Positions 63,887-64,000 of a stretch of DNA of 64,000 bases are shown here, piece by piece; position 1 is the stretch's first letter; each line of letters begins with the position of its first letter. The translations under genes and the position numbers were made by a program. The notes under the pieces are model-generated. The model had not been told where the DNA came from. It saw nothing but the letters and a program-made list of their open reading frames with translations, and did no database searches. This DNA comes from Prorocentrum cordatum (Eukaryota; Sar; Dinophyceae; Prorocentrales; Prorocentraceae), in contig CAUYUJ010014603.1 of the NCBI GenBank assembly GCA_963575745.1, positions 119,552 to 183,551 on the forward strand. Reading direction: 5' to 3'.

Positions 63887-64000
63887 TTCGAAAGGGTGGG
63901 TGGGGGTGCCAGCACGTGAAGAAGACAGCCACAACGCTCAGCAGGAGCCCGTTGAGCTGCGTCTTCACGTCGCCCTCCAGACGCGCGCCAGGCGACAGGC

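Overview
The window looks like a piece of a large, GC-rich nuclear genome from a dinoflagellate. Three things in the sequence point there. (1) At 28286-28302 (minus strand) there is a 17-nt exact match to the conserved core of the dinoflagellate trans-spliced leader, sitting 35 nt upstream of an open 227-codon reading frame, as expected for a cDNA copied back into the genome. (2) A decayed reverse transcriptase/RNase H element (45.2-49.6 kb, minus) has the motif style of dinoflagellate LINE-like elements. (3) Genes are almost absent, and the sequence is dominated by triplet microsatellites, minisatellites and very many short terminal-inverted-repeat (TIR) elements. Species cannot be read from the window; the high GC and TIR-element load would fit a Prorocentrum-like genome, but that is a guess. 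Almost all long open frames are six-frame translations of triplet repeats (poly-D, -R, -E, -S, -P, -H) and are not genes.

Layout. 1-12.8 kb: one giant imperfect inverted repeat. The left arm is about 1-5330 and the right arm about 7490-12815, with an axis near 6.4 kb. The centre holds an array of ~55-bp hairpins (6126-6930) and a GTC/GCC tract. 13.3-19.36 kb: a minisatellite of about fifty 114-bp units, interrupted by an inverted-repeat element. 19.4-25.4 kb: short dispersed elements, CT-rich tracts and small tandem duplications. 26.0-28.3 kb: the most gene-like island, with duplicated unknown coding-like sequence and the spliced-leader-bearing retrogene. 28.3-40.6 kb: dispersed repeats, long ATC and CTC tracts and TIR elements. 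41.0-41.5 kb: a probable membrane-protein exon. 42-45.2 kb: CTC/GGA tracts and a relic of repeated coding sequence. 45.2-49.6 kb: the retroelement relic. 49.76-64 kb: dense TIR elements, two of them long (1.2 and 2.1 kb) and carrying satellite arrays.

The most interesting signal is the TIR elements. Several families can be defined from copies inside this one window. For two of them the target-site duplication (TSD) can be read directly: family A (TTAGGTCGGGC...GCCCGACTTAA) and family B (ATGTTCCAACC-like ends). Both show duplications of about 8 bp, and one family B insertion has a matching empty site. No transposase is visible, so these are non-autonomous. Few genes work together here; the biology of the window is mobile-element and satellite biology.
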